Origin: Sva-07 sp963741755
GTDB lineage: Bacteria > Actinomycetota > Acidimicrobiia > Acidimicrobiales > Ilumatobacteraceae
Length of the DNA stretch: 64,000 bases
Direction: 5' to 3'
NCBI GenBank assembly: GCA_963741755.1
Contig: CAVUJG010000017.1
Location: 28,587 to 92,586, forward strand
The notes beneath the pieces were generated by a model. It made no database searches. It was given only the letters and a program-made list of their open reading frames with translations, and was not told where the DNA came from. Shown here piece after piece: positions 8,846 to 18,330 of this stretch. Positions within the stretch are counted from its first letter, which is position 1; every line of letters begins with the position of its first letter. A program made the translations under genes and the position numbers.

Positions 8846-11370
8846 CAGAGGCGCTCGATCCTCACGTCGGTGGTGGCAGCAGCGCCGTCGACGATGTCCT
8901 CGATCGTGCCGCCGCCCTGGTTGAACGGCGACCACACCACACCGCGCGGGACGCGGTTGTTCGCTGTGATCGGCAGCACGCTGGCTGCTTTGGCACTGAC
9001 GACCTTGACGTCATCGCCTTCGGACACGCCGAGGCTGTCGAGATCGAGCGGGTGCACGTGCACCGCGGAACCGGGCGCCAGGTTCACGAGCGACCGTGAC
9101 ATCTGGGTTCCAACTGCTCGGTCGTACAACTTGCGACTCACCACCAACCGATAGTCATAGCTGTTCCGACCCGGTGCGGAGAAAGACACCTCGGGCAGCG
9201 TCGAGGGCTGCGGTGTCGTCATCACACCGTTGGGCTCGTCGCGCAGAGCGTCGACGGTCACCGCAGCAAACGTGGGAACGGTCGCAGCGACCAACGCCGT
9301 GACGTCGTCGACGGTCGACACGCCGCGCAACGGATGGTCGGCGCCGAAGGAGTGATCGCCGATCATCAGCCCGAGTTCGACGGCGATCATCCAGTCGGGA
9401 CGGCTCGTACCGGTGGCGGTGACCTGCTGGCCGAGCGTGGTGACTCGGCCTTCGAGGTTGGTGGTGGTGCCGGCCTTCTCGCCATAGGCCGAAGCAGCGA
9501 GCACGACGTCGGCGTGCTGCGTCGACTCGCACGGGAAGGTGTCGATGGCGAGCACTCGGCGAGCGCCGGCGATCGCGCGCCGGGCGAGGTCGGCGTCCGG
9601 GCAGTCGTTGAGCGGGTCGGCACCGAGCAGCACCAGCAGCTCGAGCCGACCTTCGGCAGCAGCGCGCAACGTGGCGAGGCCATCGTGGTCGGCGTCGGCA
9701 GGAGCCAGACCGACCGAGAGGGCGCCGACGACGTTGCCGCGACGCAACGCGGGCAGGACTGTGGCGCCGGGGCAGCCATCGAGGATGGTCTGGAGTGCAG
9801 CGACCGTGGCATCGGCCGACTCGGCCAGGTTCGGACGACCGGCGACCACGACGACGTTGCCGCTGGCGATCTGTTCGGCGATGTCGGCATCCGCGAGCGA
9901 CTTGGCGACCGCTGCCTGCTGCGAGCCGGGCTCGTAGCGCAGCGACTTCCAGGCGTACGGCGACATCCCGGTCTCGAGCGTCGAGAACTCGATGATGCGC
10001 GTGCGCTTCTTCTCCGCGGCGTCGCGAAGGCGCAGGTACAGCACCGGAAGTTCTTCCTTGAGATCCGGTCCGAGCAGGATCACCGTCGATGCGTTGGCGG
10101 CGTCGTCGATCGTGGCCCGGTCGAGGCCGAGGATCTCGGCCGGCAGGCCGTCGCCGAGCTGCGCATCACGATGCGAGATCCCGATCGAGTCGGCGAGTTG
10201 TGCCCAGGCGAATGCGTCCTCGTTCGAGCCGCGAGCACCGCCGAGCAGACCGATGCTGTCCGGGCCGCCGTCGGCGAGGGCCTCGGTGATCAACCCAGCG
10301 GCCGCACGAAGCGCAGTGTTCCAACTCGCCGGAACGAGACCGGTGTCGGTGTTGATCATCGGCGTGCCGAGGCGGTGATCGGAGTTGATGGCCTCGAAGT
10401 TGAATCGACCGCGGTCGCACAGCCAACTCCAGTTGACCGGGTCGGAGTCGACGCCCTGGTAGCGCAGGAGTTCGTCGCGGCTCGACTGGATGACGGTGCG
10501 GCACCCGACCGAGCAGGTGGTGCACGTCGACTCACGCAGTCCGAGATCCCACGGACGGGCCTTGAACCGGTATGGCTTGGCGGTGAGCGCGCCGACCGGG
10601 CAGATCTGCACCGTGTTGCCCGAGAAGTACGACACGAACGGCTCGTCGGGGAACGTCATCACCTGGGTGTCGTTGCCGCGGCTGATGAAGTGGATCAGCT
10701 TGTCGCCGGCGACCTCGTCGGCAAAGCGAGTGCAGCGGTCGCAGAGGATGCAGCGCTCACGGTCGAGGTAGACCAGGTCGCTGATCGGGATCGGCTTCTC
10801 GTAGTGGCGCTTCTCTTCGACGTACCGCGACTCGCCGGGCCCGTGGCTGAACGCCTGGTCCTGCAGCGGGCATTCGCCGCCCTTGTCGCACACCGGGCAG
10901 TCGAGCGGGTGGTTGGCGAGCAGCAGTTCGAGCATGCCCTCCTGGGCGCGCTTGACCTGCGGGGTGTCGGTGCGAACGACCTGGCCGTCGGCGACCGGCG
11001 TCATGCACGACACCACCATCATCGGTCCGCGCGGGCCCTCGACTTCGACCATGCACTGGCGGCACATGCCGACCGGCGACATGCGCGGGTGGTAACAGAA
11101 GTGCGGCACGTACTCGTCCGCGAGCAACGCCGCCGAGATCACCATGTCGCCCTTGCGGGCAGGCACGTCGCGTCCGTTCACGTTGAGCGTCACCGCATTC
11201 GGATCGGGCTCCGGCTCGGGCTCGACGTCCGCTTCGGCGTCGGCCTCGGCCTCGTCGGCGAGTTCCTCGTGCGCATCCTCGACATCGGCGACCACCTCGT
11301 CGGTGATCACGTCGGCATCCGGCGTGGGGGTGTCGGGCGTGGGGGTGTCGGGCGTGGTGTCGTCGCTCAT
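8845..11370 (-). CDS. nuoG: NADH-quinone oxidoreductase subunit G, with acidic N-terminal extension
   Basis: Large iron-sulfur subunit of the NADH-oxidising arm, 841 residues. After an unusual N-terminal stretch of about 57 residues made of D, E, T, P and A (including tandem TPDTP units), the 2Fe-2S ferredoxin domain begins with CYHPRMSPVGMCRQC, followed by HPLDCPVCDKGGECPLQDQ (N5/N3 region), CILCDRC and CPVGALT, and CTTCSVGC with a distal C, which fits the N7 site. A molybdopterin-oxidoreductase-like domain fills the rest. The ATG at 11370 overlaps the nuoF stop (ATGA). Everything needed for electron transfer is present. Confidence 0.96.
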   Translation of the reverse strand: MSDDTTPDTPTPDTPTPDADVITDEVVADVEDAHEELADEAEADAEADVEPEPEPDPNAVTLNVNGRDVPARKGDMVISAALLADEYVPHFCYHPRMSPVGMCRQCMVEVEGPRGPMMVVSCMTPVADGQVVRTDTPQVKRAQEGMLELLLANHPLDCPVCDKGGECPLQDQAFSHGPGESRYVEEKRHYEKPIPISDLVYLDRERCILCDRCTRFADEVAGDKLIHFISRGNDTQVMTFPDEPFVSYFSGNTVQICPVGALTAKPYRFKARPWDLGLRESTCTTCSVGCRTVIQSSRDELLRYQGVDSDPVNWSWLCDRGRFNFEAINSDHRLGTPMINTDTGLVPASWNTALRAAAGLITEALADGGPDSIGLLGGARGSNEDAFAWAQLADSIGISHRDAQLGDGLPAEILGLDRATIDDAANASTVILLGPDLKEELPVLYLRLRDAAEKKRTRIIEFSTLETGMSPYAWKSLRYEPGSQQAAVAKSLADADIAEQIASGNVVVVAGRPNLAESADATVAALQTILDGCPGATVLPALRRGNVVGALSVGLAPADADHDGLATLRAAAEGRLELLVLLGADPLNDCPDADLARRAIAGARRVLAIDTFPCESTQHADVVLAASAYGEKAGTTTNLEGRVTTLGQQVTATGTSRPDWMIAVELGLMIGDHSFGADHPLRGVSTVDDVTALVAATVPTFAAVTVDALRDEPNGVMTTPQPSTLPEVSFSAPGRNSYDYRLVVSRKLYDRAVGTQMSRSLVNLAPGSAVHVHPLDLDSLGVSEGDDVKVVSAKAASVLPITANNRVPRGVVWSPFNQGGGTIEDIVDGAAATTDVRIERL

Positions 11371-12803
11371 TCGCCCGCTCCCACCATCACCGGGATGTGG
11401 CGACGTTCGGCCCGCTTGGTCACCAACGCCTCGAATTCGTCGCGGAACAAGGTGAGCGCCGAGTGGATCGGTACGTACGCCGACGGGCCGACGAAGCAGA
11501 TCGTGGTCATCTTGTACGGGAAGGGCACCGCCTCGAGGCCGAGGCGCTCGCTGGACGCATGGGGCATCTCGCCCGGGCAGATCGACTCGCCGACCTGCAG
11601 GATCGTGTCGAGGTCGGCATCGGTGCCGTGGCCGTCGACGATGCGCTGCACCAACCGGTACAGCCAGGTGCCACCCTCACGACACGGGACGCACTTGCCG
11701 CACGACTCGTGCGCGTAGAACCGCACCAGCGTGAGCGCGGCCGCAGGGATGTCGGTGGTGGAATCCATCACCATCACCGCACCCGAGCCGAGCATCGAGC
11801 CGGCGGCACCGGCTTGCGGGCCCTCGAACGGGATGTCGAGTTGGTCGGCGGTGAACCACGGCGCAGAGCCGCCGCCGGGCACGAACGCCTTGAGGTCGTT
11901 GCCGCCGCGGATGCCCTGAGCGAAGTCGTCGCCGTACAGCAGGTCGCGGAACGTGGTCGAACCGTTGACGATCTCGTACACACCGGGACGCACGACATGG
12001 CCGGACACGGCGATCATGCGGGTGCCCGGCGAGGTCGGCGTGCCGATCGCGGTGTAGGCGGCCGAGCCCTCCTTGGCGATGAACGGCAGGTTCGCGAGCG
12101 TCTCGACGTTGTTCACGATCGTCGGCTGGCCATACAGGCCGACCGCTGCGGGGAAGTACGGCGGCTTGAGGCGAGGCATACCGCGCTCGCCTTCGAGCGA
12201 CTCGATCAGTGCGGTCTCCTCGCCCACGACGTAGGCGCCGGCGCCGAAGTGCAGGACGATGTCGATGCTGAAGTCGGTGCCGAGGATGTTGGTGCCGATG
12301 TACCCGGCGGCGTACGCGTCGTTGAGTGCCTGCGCGACGCGCTCGTGAGCGAGCGGCATCTCGCCGCGGATGTAGAGGAAACACTGTGACAGCCCTGCCG
12401 CATACGAGGCGATCAGACAGCCCTCGATCAGCTGGTGCGGATCACATTCCATCAGCAGGCGGTCCTTGTAGGTGCCCGGCTCGGACTCGTCGCCGTTGAC
12501 GACGAGATAGCGCGGCCACACTCCCTGGGGCGTGAAGCCCCACTTGGTGCCGGCGGGGAACCCTGCGCCGCCGCGGCCGAGCAGTGTGGAGTTCTTGACC
12601 TCGTCGGCGACCTCGCTCGGCGATTTCGCGAGAGCGGCGCGAAGACCCTCGTAGCCGCCCGTGGCGAGGTAGCGCTCGAGCGTGTGGCCGTCTTCGTACT
12701 GGAACCGCGACGTCACAATCGCCGGGCGGTCACTCGGGTAGTAGCCGGGCGCCCACGGATACGGGCTCACGACACGGTCGGTCGACTCGTTGAACGTGGT
12801 CAT
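11367..12803 (-). CDS. nuoF: NADH-quinone oxidoreductase subunit F (NADH/FMN)
   Basis: Flavoprotein that binds NADH, FMN and cluster N3, 478 residues. Visible motifs are LLGRGGAGFPAGTKW (FMN/NADH glycine-rich loop, about residues 73-87), GAYVVGEETALIESLEG and ESCGKCVPCREG followed by a distal cysteine for the 4Fe-4S cluster. It lies between nuoE (13-bp gap) and nuoG (4-bp overlap). The start ATG at 12803 gives a normal N-terminus. No anomaly is seen. Confidence 0.97.
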   Translation of the reverse strand: MTTFNESTDRVVSPYPWAPGYYPSDRPAIVTSRFQYEDGHTLERYLATGGYEGLRAALAKSPSEVADEVKNSTLLGRGGAGFPAGTKWGFTPQGVWPRYLVVNGDESEPGTYKDRLLMECDPHQLIEGCLIASYAAGLSQCFLYIRGEMPLAHERVAQALNDAYAAGYIGTNILGTDFSIDIVLHFGAGAYVVGEETALIESLEGERGMPRLKPPYFPAAVGLYGQPTIVNNVETLANLPFIAKEGSAAYTAIGTPTSPGTRMIAVSGHVVRPGVYEIVNGSTTFRDLLYGDDFAQGIRGGNDLKAFVPGGGSAPWFTADQLDIPFEGPQAGAAGSMLGSGAVMVMDSTTDIPAAALTLVRFYAHESCGKCVPCREGGTWLYRLVQRIVDGHGTDADLDTILQVGESICPGEMPHASSERLGLEAVPFPYKMTTICFVGPSAYVPIHSALTLFRDEFEALVTKRAERRHIPVMVGAGE

Positions 12804-12816
12804 GCGGGACTCACCA

Positions 12817-13428
12817 TCATGCTGGGCTCACGGGGATCCAGGCCGGGCCGTCGGTGACGTCGTCGGGGTGACGGGCACCCACCGCGCGGTCGGCGGGGAT
12901 CTGCTGGCGGTTGCGACCGAGCGTGCCGTGCGGCGGCACCTCGGCGTCGAGCTTCCCGGCGCGCAGGTCGGCGACCAGCTCGTCGAACGCCTCGGGCGTG
13001 ACCCGATAGCGATGGCGGTAGTTGACCTGCAGCGTCGGCGCTTCGGTGCAGGCGGCCTGGCATTCGGCGTGCTGCAGCGTGATCAGGCCGTCGCTCGTGG
13101 TGGAACCGGCCTTGATTCCGAGCGTGTGCTCGGCATGGTGCATCAGGTCGTCGCCGCCCATCAACGCGCACGACATCGTGGCGCACATGTTGATCAGGTA
13201 CTTACCGGTCGGCTCGAAGCGGAACATCTCGTAGAACGACGCCGTGCCGTACACCTCGGCAGGGGTCACCTCGACGAGTTCGGCGACGTGGCGCATCGCG
13301 TCCTCGGTCACGTAGCCGTTCTGTTGCTGGCTCAGGTGCACGAGGGGAATCAACGCCGACTTCTTCTTCGGGTAGCGAGCGATGATCTCCTTGGCCACCA
13401 CCACGTTGTGGTCACTCAACCGACTCAC
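12817..13428 (-). CDS. nuoE: NADH-quinone oxidoreductase subunit E (2Fe-2S)
   Basis: Thioredoxin-fold 2Fe-2S subunit of the NADH dehydrogenase module, 203 residues. The ligands appear as CATMSC and, further on, CQAAC, matching the C-x4-C and C-x3-C arrangement. The N-terminal helical part contains YVTEDAMRHVAELVEV followed by VYGTASFYEMFR, both typical. The last 45 residues extend past the core with a basic, proline-containing tail. The next gene, nuoF, starts 13 bp after its stop. Confidence 0.95.
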   Translation of the reverse strand: MSRLSDHNVVVAKEIIARYPKKKSALIPLVHLSQQQNGYVTEDAMRHVAELVEVTPAEVYGTASFYEMFRFEPTGKYLINMCATMSCALMGGDDLMHHAEHTLGIKAGSTTSDGLITLQHAECQAACTEAPTLQVNYRHRYRVTPEAFDELVADLRAGKLDAEVPPHGTLGRNRQQIPADRAVGARHPDDVTDGPAWIPVSPA

Positions 13429-13453
13429 CGCTGCACTCCGTTCACCTGACTGT

Positions 13454-14845
13454 TCATCGATCGACCCCGCCGAGCACGGGGTCGACGCTACTGATCACGG
13501 CGACCGCATCGGCAACCAATCCGCCACGCATCATGTGGGGCAGGCACTGGATGTTGACGAAACTCGGCTCGCGCATGTGCATGCGGTACGGCGTGGCGGA
13601 GCCATCGCTGACGATGTAGCACCCGATCTCGCCACGCGGACCTTCGAGTCCGACGTACACCTCGCCCTCGGGCACCTTGAATCCCTCGGTGAAGATCTTG
13701 AAGTGGTGGATCAACGCTTCCATCGACTCGTCGATGCGTGCACGGGGCGGTGGCGTGACCTTCTTGTCCTGGATTCGGAAGTCGCCGCTCGGCATCCGAT
13801 CGAGGATCTGGCGCACGATCTTCATCGATTCGCGGATCTCGGCGAGACGGATCGCGTAGCGATCGAACGCGTCGCCGTACGAGCCGACGATCACGTCGAA
13901 CTCCATCTCGTCGTAGTGCATGTACGGCTGGTCGCGCCGCAGGTCCCACTCGACACCGGTCGAACGCAGGATCGGGCCGGTGGCGCCGAGGGCAACCGCC
14001 TCTTGCGGTGTGATCACACCGACGCCCTGGAGCCGTTCGCGCCAGATCGGCTGGCCGGTCATCAGCGTGTCGTACTCGTCGAGGCGAGGCGGCAGCATGT
14101 CGAGGATCGACAGCACGCCGTCGCGCCATCCGGCGGGCAGGTCAGCTGCGACACCACCCGGGCGGATGTAGTTGTGGTTCATCCGCAGGCCGGTGACCTC
14201 CTGGAAGAACCGCAGCACCTCTTCGCGTTCGCGCCAGCCGTAGATCATCATCGACACGGCGCCGAGGTCCATGCCATTGGTGGCCATGAACAACAGGTGG
14301 CTGGCCATGCGGCTCATCTCGGCCATCAGCATGCGGATCCACACCGCCCGCTCGGGAAGGTCGTCGTCGATGCCGAGCAGCTTCTCGGTCGCCATGGCGA
14401 AGGCCAGTTCGTTGGCGATCGGGCTGAGGTAGTCCATGCGGGTGACGTTCGTGCCGCCCTGCGCATAGGTCAGGTGCTCACCGGTCTTCTCCATCCCGGT
14501 GTGCAGGTAGCCGACGATCGGCTTGCAGCGCAGCACGGTCTCGCCCTGGAGCTCCAACATCAACCGGAGCACGCCGTGCGTCGACGGGTGCTGCGGGCCC
14601 ATGTTGATGATCATCGTCTGATCCTCGTCGGGATCGTCGGGCAGATCGCCGAGCTTCGCTGCCTCGGCTTCGGACATCCGCAGCACCGAGCCGACCTCGC
14701 GCAAGAGTTCCTTCGCGGACAGCTCGCTGCGCGGGCGGAGCTGCTGCTCGCCCTCATCGGTGCCGGCGACCGAACGCTGGTAGAAGTCGGTGCCCGCGTC
14801 GTCTGTCTCGGGCGCGCCGGTGTCGGGGATCGTCGTCTCGGACAT
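13454..14845 (-). CDS. nuoD: NADH-quinone oxidoreductase subunit D (49-kDa type)
   Basis: Quinone-site subunit of the connecting module, 463 residues. It begins with an acidic, poorly conserved leader of about 75 residues and then the family core: MGPQHPSTHGVLRL, GYLHTGMEKTGE, and RGEIGCYIVSDGS near the C-terminus. ATG at 14845 overlaps the nuoC stop (TGATG). It stays separate from nuoC, as in most actinobacteria and unlike the NuoCD fusion of E. coli. Confidence 0.96.
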   Translation of the reverse strand: MSETTIPDTGAPETDDAGTDFYQRSVAGTDEGEQQLRPRSELSAKELLREVGSVLRMSEAEAAKLGDLPDDPDEDQTMIINMGPQHPSTHGVLRLMLELQGETVLRCKPIVGYLHTGMEKTGEHLTYAQGGTNVTRMDYLSPIANELAFAMATEKLLGIDDDLPERAVWIRMLMAEMSRMASHLLFMATNGMDLGAVSMMIYGWREREEVLRFFQEVTGLRMNHNYIRPGGVAADLPAGWRDGVLSILDMLPPRLDEYDTLMTGQPIWRERLQGVGVITPQEAVALGATGPILRSTGVEWDLRRDQPYMHYDEMEFDVIVGSYGDAFDRYAIRLAEIRESMKIVRQILDRMPSGDFRIQDKKVTPPPRARIDESMEALIHHFKIFTEGFKVPEGEVYVGLEGPRGEIGCYIVSDGSATPYRMHMREPSFVNIQCLPHMMRGGLVADAVAVISSVDPVLGGVDR

Positions 14846-15288
14846 CAGGTGTTCGCTCCCTTGAACTGCACGGGGATGCGCCCGATCTCGTAGTCCTTGC
14901 GCAGCGGATGACCGACCCAGTCCTCGGGCATCAGGATGCGGGTGAGATCGGGATGGTCGCTGAACTCGATGCCGAACATGTCGAACACCTCGCGTTCCAT
15001 CGCTTCGGTGCCGGGGTGCACGTCGAACAGCGTCGGCAACGTTGCGTCGGCCTCGGACACCTGCACGCGCAGGCGCAGCCGGCGGCGATTGCCGATGTCG
15101 AGCAGGTTGACGACCACCTCGAAGCGTTGCGCGGCCTCGGCGCCGTCGGGAAGTTGGCGTCCGGGACGCTCGAGGTAGTCGACCGCGGTGAGATCGATAC
15201 ACATCGCGTATCCCTCGTCGGCGAGAGCCTTGACAGTGGCGAGGTACTCGTCCCGAGCGACGTGTCGCACCTCTTGCGGGGCGCTCAT
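14845..15288 (-). CDS. nuoC: NADH-quinone oxidoreductase subunit C
   Basis: Peripheral subunit (30-kDa type) of complex I that packs against NuoD and NuoB. The product is 147 residues, short for the family because the N-terminal extension is absent. The C-terminal signature HPDLTRILMPEDWVGHPLRK is clear. ATG at 15288 overlaps the nuoB stop as ATGA. Two CDS-like properties support it: conserved D and E residues in VFDMFGIEF, and tight coupling to both neighbours. Confidence 0.95.
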   Translation of the reverse strand: MSAPQEVRHVARDEYLATVKALADEGYAMCIDLTAVDYLERPGRQLPDGAEAAQRFEVVVNLLDIGNRRRLRLRVQVSEADATLPTLFDVHPGTEAMEREVFDMFGIEFSDHPDLTRILMPEDWVGHPLRKDYEIGRIPVQFKGANT

Positions 15289-15875
15289 TTCTTCGCTCCG
15301 AGCATGACGGGTGTGGGAGACGCACCGGGCTCGATGTACTCGACGTGCACGTTGGCGCCGGCGCCGGTCGCCTCGCGGCGCTTCAGGATCTGGTTCGTCT
15401 CGATCAGGCCGTGCAGCGTTTCGATCGCGTGGATCAGCGTCTCGGGAGTCGGCGGGCAACCCGGTGCGTAGACGTCGATCGGCACGATCTGGTCGACACC
15501 TTGCACGATCGCGTAGTTGTTGAACATGCCGCCCGACGAGGCGCACACGCCCATCGAGATGACCCACTTCGGTTCCATCATCTGGTCGTACACCTGGCGC
15601 AGTACCGGTGCCATCTTCTGGCTGACCCGGCCGGCGACGATCATGATGTCGGCCTGTCGCGGCGACGCACGGAACACCTCCATGCCGAAGCGGGAGATGT
15701 CGTAGTGCGCCCCGCCTGTCGCCATCATCTCGATCGCGCAGCAGGCGAGACCGAACGATGCGGGCCACGACGAGCGCGACCGCGACCAGTTGACGAGGTC
15801 TTCGAGTTTTCCGGTGATGACGTTGTGCGACAGCCCGCCGAGTCCGTCGTCGAGCACATCGTTGACGATGCCCAT
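15285..15875 (-). CDS. nuoB: NADH-quinone oxidoreductase subunit B (cluster N2)
   Basis: Carries the terminal 4Fe-4S cluster N2 that reduces quinone. The 196-residue product has the adjacent cysteines in FGLACCAIEMM, then ISMGVCASSGG and YAPGCPPTPE, giving all four ligands. A good ribosome binding site (AAAGGAG) lies about 8 nt before ATG 15875, notable because nuoA and nuoB do not overlap (23-bp gap). The C-terminal 30 residues are variable. Confidence 0.97.
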   Translation of the reverse strand: MGIVNDVLDDGLGGLSHNVITGKLEDLVNWSRSRSSWPASFGLACCAIEMMATGGAHYDISRFGMEVFRASPRQADIMIVAGRVSQKMAPVLRQVYDQMMEPKWVISMGVCASSGGMFNNYAIVQGVDQIVPIDVYAPGCPPTPETLIHAIETLHGLIETNQILKRREATGAGANVHVEYIEPGASPTPVMLGAKK

Positions 15876-15898
15876 GGTGATGACTCCTTTGCGTCTCG

Positions 15899-16378
15899 TT
15901 ACGCAGCCGCGCCGTCGCTGGCCGGCACGCGTCCTTCGGTGCCGACACGACGAACCGTGGTGGTGGCCGTGCGTTCGGGTGACACCATCGCAGCGTTGGC
16001 AGCCAAGCTGCGGTAGCGATGGATCGGACCCCAGTCGAGCCCGCCTCGGGCGACTTCGTACACGAACGTGGCGAAGAACACGACCGAGAAGGCGAAGACC
16101 GCCCAGAACCCGTACACACCGAGCGTCGAGTGCGACACGGCGTAGGGGTAGACGAAGATGATCTCGATGTCGAACATGATGAACAGCATCGCGACGATGT
16201 AGAAGCTCACCGGGAAACGCTCCGGCGGCTCGCGGCTCGGCACGATCCCGCACTCGTACGGTGCTTCCTTGGCCACCGACGGTCGACGAGGTGCGAGCAG
16301 GCGCGACGCCGCGAAGCTGAGGACACCGAAGATGATCGCCAGGATCAACAAGATGACGATGGGGAGGTACTGCCCCAT
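15899..16378 (-). CDS. nuoA: NADH-quinone oxidoreductase subunit A
   Basis: Three-helix membrane subunit next to the quinone cavity. The 159-residue protein shows YECGIVPSREPPERFPVSFY between helices 1 and 2 and MLFIMFDIEIIFVYPYAV in helix 2, both diagnostic. It is first in the nuoA-N order, but only 12 bp separate it from the stop of the upstream membrane gene, so no independent promoter is obvious. The last 40 residues form a hydrophilic tail longer than in E. coli. Confidence 0.96.
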   Translation of the reverse strand: MGQYLPIVILLILAIIFGVLSFAASRLLAPRRPSVAKEAPYECGIVPSREPPERFPVSFYIVAMLFIMFDIEIIFVYPYAVSHSTLGVYGFWAVFAFSVVFFATFVYEVARGGLDWGPIHRYRSLAANAAMVSPERTATTTVRRVGTEGRVPASDGAAA

Positions 16379-16390
16379 TAGTTCCTCATC

Positions 16391-17263
16391 TCAGACGCCG
16401 GCTCCGACCTTCTCCTGCTCGGCGGAAGTGTCGGCGGGTGCATCGATCTTGACGGCAGGCAACGGCTGCTCGAGATTGGACTTCAACACGCGGTCGCGGC
16501 GGTGCAGGAGGTAGCACAGCGCGAAGAAGATCAGGCCGGCACCGATCATCAGCACGAACGCCGGCTGACGCCGGGCACCGAGATCGCGGACCATGTAGAC
16601 GTACTCGCGCTGGCGGGTCTCGTCGACGACGGGTCGAGCGGGTGCACGACCTGGCTCGGTACGCACCGGCACGAAGGCAGCCGCTTCGGCCACCACGTAG
16701 TGCGGTGTGTGGAAGAACGCGAAGAAGTCGAGCGACTCGTTGATCTTCGGGTAGCGCTCGCCGCCGGTGTCGAACACCTCGACGATCTCGAACTGACCCG
16801 CCGCGAACGCGCCTTCTTCGACCAGCAGTTCGGTGGCCGAGGCTTGCGCCTGGCCGAACGCGGGCGACGCCTTGTCGAGCACGATCCAGCCCTGGTCGAG
16901 GAAGGTGTCGCGAACGATCTCGGCCGATTCGGTGGCCGAGGCGTCGTCGGAGACGTCGGCGTTGGGGTTCAACACTCCGGCTGCTCCCAATGCGTTCACG
17001 TCTTGGAGCACACCAGCGCCGGGAACCGCCTGCCAGGTGGGGTCGGGCCCACGAAGGCCGATGCCGTACACCATCCACACCGCACCCATCAGCATCATCC
17101 AGCCGGCGAGACCCGTGACCGCCACCAGGAACGCGAGTCGCGATCCCATGTTGGTGGCCATGATGCCGTAGACGCTGCCACAGAGAATGACGAATCCGAT
17201 GATGACGGTCAGGAGACCTCGGAGCTCGGGCTCCCAGCCAATTGCCAACAAGGTCATGGTCAC
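16391..17263 (-). CDS. Unknown membrane protein between the bc complex and complex I
   Basis: Not recognised. The 290-residue product has two adjacent N-terminal helices (about residues 13-70, containing LLTVIIGFVILCGSVYGIM), a long extracytoplasmic or cytoplasmic domain of about 170 residues with no cysteine or heme motif, and one C-terminal helix (PAFVLMIGAGLIFFALCYLL) followed by a basic tail. The GTG start at 17263 overlaps the cytochrome c stop as GTGA, and nuoA begins 12 bp after it. Its place inside the respiratory run suggests an accessory or assembly subunit of the cytochrome bc complex; that is inference from position only. Confidence 0.75.
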   Translation of the reverse strand: MTMTLLAIGWEPELRGLLTVIIGFVILCGSVYGIMATNMGSRLAFLVAVTGLAGWMMLMGAVWMVYGIGLRGPDPTWQAVPGAGVLQDVNALGAAGVLNPNADVSDDASATESAEIVRDTFLDQGWIVLDKASPAFGQAQASATELLVEEGAFAAGQFEIVEVFDTGGERYPKINESLDFFAFFHTPHYVVAEAAAFVPVRTEPGRAPARPVVDETRQREYVYMVRDLGARRQPAFVLMIGAGLIFFALCYLLHRRDRVLKSNLEQPLPAVKIDAPADTSAEQEKVGAGV

Positions 17264-18330
17264 AAGCTCCGTACGTATTCGACGATGTCACGGATCTGCT
17301 CGTCGGTGAGCAGTGATCCGAATCCGGGCATCCGGCCGCTTCCCTGGCCGTTGAGACCATAGAGCTTGCCGTACTCCGAACCGTTCTGCAGGAACTGCAC
17401 CAACTGGTCGTCGTTGGCGAAGTGCGAGTTGACCGAGCCGCCCGTGAGGTTCCAGCCGAACGCGCCCTGCCCGGACACACCGGGCTGGCCGTAGCTCCAC
17501 CCGAGCGTGTGGCAGCGAGCGCAGCTGTACGCGCCGCTTGCGAGGTCGAGGTTGAACAGTGCTTGACCAATCGAGTCGGCATCGCCGTCGGCGACTGCCT
17601 TTTCGGCTGCGGTCTGGATGTCGGCCTGCAACGCCGCGGGCAGGTTCCCCGAATCGCAGATTCGAATGTCGTCCTCGCCCTCGCCGCACTGCTCGCGGGG
17701 GATCTGGATGCTCTTGATGTACGCGATCAGGTTGTCGATCTGCTGGGTGTTCATCGGCCCGCCACCGACGAGGCCCCACGGCGACATCGGCGAGAACGGA
17801 CGGCCGTAGTTGAGGATGAAGCGGATCTCGCTCTCGTCGAACTTGTACAGCGACGTGTTGAGCGCCGGTGCCTTCCAGTTGACCGCCTGCACTTCCTGCG
17901 TGATCGGGTCGGTGACCGTGAACGGTGCCTCGCCGCCGACGGCCTGCATGCCGCCGTGGCAGCCGGCACAGTTGAAGCCACCTTCAGCGGTCGGAGCGAA
18001 CAGCTGCGATCCCCAGCTCGCGAAGCGGTTGTCCCAGCCTTCTTGTGCACCGGCCTGGCGGCTGGGCTCGAAGACCCAGTAGAGCGGCAGTGCCACGACG
18101 ATGATGCCGAGCATGATGACACCGAGGAGCTGCACGCGCTCGAGGCGCGGGCCCTCGAGGGTCTCGTCGTCGTAGTACGGCTTGCGGTTGGCGGCGAGTT
18201 CGACCTCGGAGCCGACCTCGCGACGGCCGGCGACGACGTTGAAGATCCCGTAGATGATCCAGCCGCCGACAACGATGAGCAGCCCGATGACCCCGATGGT
18301 GGTCGTGGTCAAGGCGAACAACGGTGCCAT
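17260..18330 (-). CDS. Membrane-anchored diheme cytochrome c of the bc complex
   Basis: The 356-residue protein has two N-terminal hydrophobic segments (about residues 8-32 and 68-90), then two heme-binding motifs: CAGCH (about residue 139) and CARCH (about residue 276). The final part, MPGFGSLLTDEQIRDIVEYV, with its Met-Pro-Gly-Phe, resembles the axial-methionine region of small cytochromes c. It is the probable cytochrome c subunit (QcrC or cytochrome f role) that takes electrons from the Rieske protein encoded just upstream. Starts and stops overlap both neighbours (TGATG with Rieske, GTGA with the unknown membrane gene), indicating one operon. Confidence 0.88.
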   Translation of the reverse strand: MAPLFALTTTTIGVIGLLIVVGGWIIYGIFNVVAGRREVGSEVELAANRKPYYDDETLEGPRLERVQLLGVIMLGIIVVALPLYWVFEPSRQAGAQEGWDNRFASWGSQLFAPTAEGGFNCAGCHGGMQAVGGEAPFTVTDPITQEVQAVNWKAPALNTSLYKFDESEIRFILNYGRPFSPMSPWGLVGGGPMNTQQIDNLIAYIKSIQIPREQCGEGEDDIRICDSGNLPAALQADIQTAAEKAVADGDADSIGQALFNLDLASGAYSCARCHTLGWSYGQPGVSGQGAFGWNLTGGSVNSHFANDDQLVQFLQNGSEYGKLYGLNGQGSGRMPGFGSLLTDEQIRDIVEYVRSL

